Source of the DNA: Sedimentitalea xiamensis
GTDB taxonomy: Bacteria; Pseudomonadota; Alphaproteobacteria; Rhodobacterales; Rhodobacteraceae
NCBI RefSeq assembly: GCF_030164465.1
Contig: NZ_JASNJE010000002.1
Span: forward strand, 205,266 to 269,265
Direction: 5' to 3'
Length of the DNA stretch: 64,000 nucleotides
In this document: piece after piece, positions 62,111-64,000 of the stretch
Layout: every line of letters begins with the position of its first letter
Numbering within the stretch: the first letter of the stretch is position 1
Translations under genes and position numbers: made by a program
Notes under the pieces: model-generated
Told to the model about the DNA's origin: nothing
The model's input: only the letters and a program-made list of their open reading frames with translations
Databases searched by the model: none

Positions 62111-63898
62111 ATGGATCAGTTTACCATCAACCTGATGTTCGTGGGCGCGAGTTTCGCGCTCTACATCGGCATCGCGATCTGGGCCCGCGCCGGGTCCACG
62201 TCGGAATTCTACGCCGCCGGGCGCGGCGTTCACCCGGTCACAAACGGCATGGCCACCGCGGCGGACTGGATGTCGGCCGCCTCCTTCATCTCGATGGCCG
62301 GCCTCATTGCCTTTACCGGCTATGACAACTCCACCTACCTGATGGGCTGGACCGGCGGCTACGTGCTGCTGGCGCTGCTGCTCGCGCCCTACCTGCGCAA
62401 GTTCGGCAAGTTCACCGTGTCGGAATTCATCGGCGACCGCTTCTATTCGCCGACGGCACGTCTGGTGGCCGTGATCTGCCTGATCATCGCCTCGACCACC
62501 TACGTGATCGGCCAGATGACCGGCGTCGGCGTGGCCTTCGGCCGGTTCCTGGAAATCTCCAACACCGCCGGCCTGCTGATCGGCGCCGTGATCGTCTTCG
62601 CCTACGCGGTGTTCGGCGGCATGAAGGGCGTGACCTACACCCAGGTCGCGCAATACTGCGTTCTGATCCTGGCCTACACGATCCCGGCCGTGTTCATTTC
62701 GCTGCAACTGACCGGCAACCCGATCCCGGCATTGGGGCTGTTTGGCGACTATGCCGCCACGGGCGAACCGCTGCTGGCGAAACTGGATGCCCTGGTGGCC
62801 GAACTCGGGTTCAATGAGTACACGGCGCACAACGGTGACACGTTCAACATGATGCTGTTCACGCTGTCGCTGATGATCGGCACCGCCGGTCTGCCGCACG
62901 TCATCATGCGCTTCTTCACCGTGCCGCGCGTGGCGGACGCCCGCTGGTCCGCCGGCTGGGCGCTGGTCTTCATCGCGCTGCTCTACCTGACGGCCCCGGC
63001 TGTGGGCGCGATGGCGCGCCTGAACATCACCGACATGTTCTGGCCCAATGGCACCGATGCAGAGGCGGTTTCGCTCGAACAGATCGACAGCGATCCGCGG
63101 TATAACTGGATGGAAACCTGGCAGAAAACTGGGCTTCTCGGCTGGGAAGACAAGAACGGCGACGGCAAGATCCAGTACTACAACGACAAGTCCGAAGCCA
63201 TGCAGACAAAGGCGGCGGAAAACGGCTGGGCCGGCAACGAGCTGACCAACTTCAACCAGGACATCCTGGTTCTGGCCAACCCGGAAATCGCCAACCTGCC
63301 CGCCTGGGTCATCGGTCTGGTGGCTGCGGGCGGTCTGGCGGCGGCGCTGTCCACCGCGGCGGGTCTGCTGCTGGCGATTTCCTCCGCCGTGTCCCACGAC
63401 CTGATCAAGGGCCGGTTCGCCCCGAACATCTCGGAAAAGGGCGAACTCCTGTCGGCGCGGATCGCCATGGCCATCGCCATCGTCGTGGCCACCTACCTGG
63501 GTCTCAACCCGCCGGGCTTCGCGGCCCAGACGGTGGCCCTGGCCTTCGGCTTGGCGGCGGCGTCGATCTTCCCGGCCCTGATGATGGGCATCTTCTCCAA
63601 GAAGGTGAACAATGCGGGCGCCGTGGCGGGCATGCTGGCCGGCCTGGTCGTCACGCTGGTCTACATCTTCCTGCACAAGGGCTGGTTCTTCATCCCTGAC
63701 ACCAACAGCTTCAGCGATGCCGATCCGCTGCTGGGCACGATCAAGTCGACCTCGTTCGGCGCGGTCGGCGCGGCCATTAACTTCGCCGTCGCCTATGTGG
63801 TGTCGGGCATGACCAAGCCGGTTCCGCAGGACATCGTCGAACTGGTGGAAAGCGTCCGCGTGCCGCGCGGCGCAGGCGCCGCGGCAGCGGACCACTGA
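62111..63898 (+). CDS. actP: Sodium/solute symporter, putative acetate/monocarboxylate permease
   Basis: 595 residues, 12-13 membrane helices. Sodium/solute symporter family, VC_2705 subfamily: FYAAGRGVHPVTNGMATAAD, WMSAASFISMAGLIAFTGYD, FTVSEFIGDRFYSPTARLVA. A large polar loop (about 330-380) includes an EF-hand-like DKNGDGKIQYYND. Paired with the DUF4212 subunit. Next to acsA, acetate or another short carboxylate is the likely substrate; not shown. Start 62111 follows GGGCGGAG. Confidence 0.93.
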   Translation: MDQFTINLMFVGASFALYIGIAIWARAGSTSEFYAAGRGVHPVTNGMATAADWMSAASFISMAGLIAFTGYDNSTYLMGWTGGYVLLALLLAPYLRKFGKFTVSEFIGDRFYSPTARLVAVICLIIASTTYVIGQMTGVGVAFGRFLEISNTAGLLIGAVIVFAYAVFGGMKGVTYTQVAQYCVLILAYTIPAVFISLQLTGNPIPALGLFGDYAATGEPLLAKLDALVAELGFNEYTAHNGDTFNMMLFTLSLMIGTAGLPHVIMRFFTVPRVADARWSAGWALVFIALLYLTAPAVGAMARLNITDMFWPNGTDAEAVSLEQIDSDPRYNWMETWQKTGLLGWEDKNGDGKIQYYNDKSEAMQTKAAENGWAGNELTNFNQDILVLANPEIANLPAWVIGLVAAGGLAAALSTAAGLLLAISSAVSHDLIKGRFAPNISEKGELLSARIAMAIAIVVATYLGLNPPGFAAQTVALAFGLAAASIFPALMMGIFSKKVNNAGAVAGMLAGLVVTLVYIFLHKGWFFIPDTNSFSDADPLLGTIKSTSFGAVGAAINFAVAYVVSGMTKPVPQDIVELVESVRVPRGAGAAAADH

Positions 63899-63904
63899 CC
63901 CCGT

Positions 63905-64000
63905 CGCGGGGGGGGGGGGCCCCCCCCCCCCCCCCCCCCCCGCCCCCCCCCCCCCCCCCCCCCGGCCGGGGGGGGGGCGGGGGGGGCGGGGGGGCGGGAG
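63905..64000. other. G/C homopolymer runs, probable artefact
   Basis: From about 63905 the sequence is almost only runs of G and C (including a run of 18 or more C). This does not look like natural DNA; it resembles failed sequencing or assembly at a contig end. Confidence 0.9.

Overview
The window is high-GC DNA from an alphaproteobacterium, most likely a marine-type Rhodobacteraceae (Roseobacter group). The evidence is the gene set and its arrangement: two TRAP transporters, cysG-DUF2849-cysI-cysH-DUF934 beside an Lrp regulator, form II coxMLS, a DctD without the sigma54 motif, and a PQQ alcohol dehydrogenase cluster with PedF-type cytochrome. No species can be named from the sequence alone.

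Layout. 0-8 kb is accessory: the 3' end of an alpha/beta hydrolase, an IS3-type remnant, small exported proteins (EF-hand, glycine-zipper lipoprotein), and two near-identical tRNA-Val genes that bracket a phosphatase and a 1171-residue, extremely acidic repeat protein. That protein is the most unusual object here. 8-22 kb holds housekeeping genes (lon, tgt, SPFH/NfeD, sufT/sufA-type genes, tpiA), a pentapeptide-repeat membrane protein with a wrecked second copy of its gene, a dead isochorismatase-like gene, and an unrecognised two-gene membrane operon. 22-29 kb is a TRAP dicarboxylate-type transporter with its DctBD two-component system. 29-34.4 kb is assimilatory sulfate/sulfite reduction with siroheme synthesis and a ferredoxin/flavodoxin-NADP reductase. 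34.4-39.5 kb has a cyclase-hydrolase fusion, infC with a probable AUA start, a methanethiol oxidase-like gene with a membrane partner, and a phasin. 39.5-44 kb is a form II CO-dehydrogenase-like (xanthine oxidase family) operon plus CoxG.

44-64 kb reads as one functional module for alcohol oxidation. It contains a lanthanide-type PQQ alcohol dehydrogenase, two c-type cytochromes, two periplasmic binding-type accessory proteins, a beta-propeller accessory protein and a Sel1-type protein. Its likely regulators follow: a LuxR-type response regulator, a FIST sensor and a hybrid histidine kinase. After a second TRAP transporter come acetyl-CoA synthetase, an adenylate kinase and a two-subunit sodium/solute symporter suited to acetate. 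Together these could oxidise a primary alcohol in the periplasm, take up the resulting acid and activate it to acetyl-CoA. A shared CTACGAC-type motif sits upstream of several of these genes, at a constant 40 nt from a -10-like hexamer in three cases. The last ~95 bases are G/C homopolymer runs that look like assembly or sequencing artefact.
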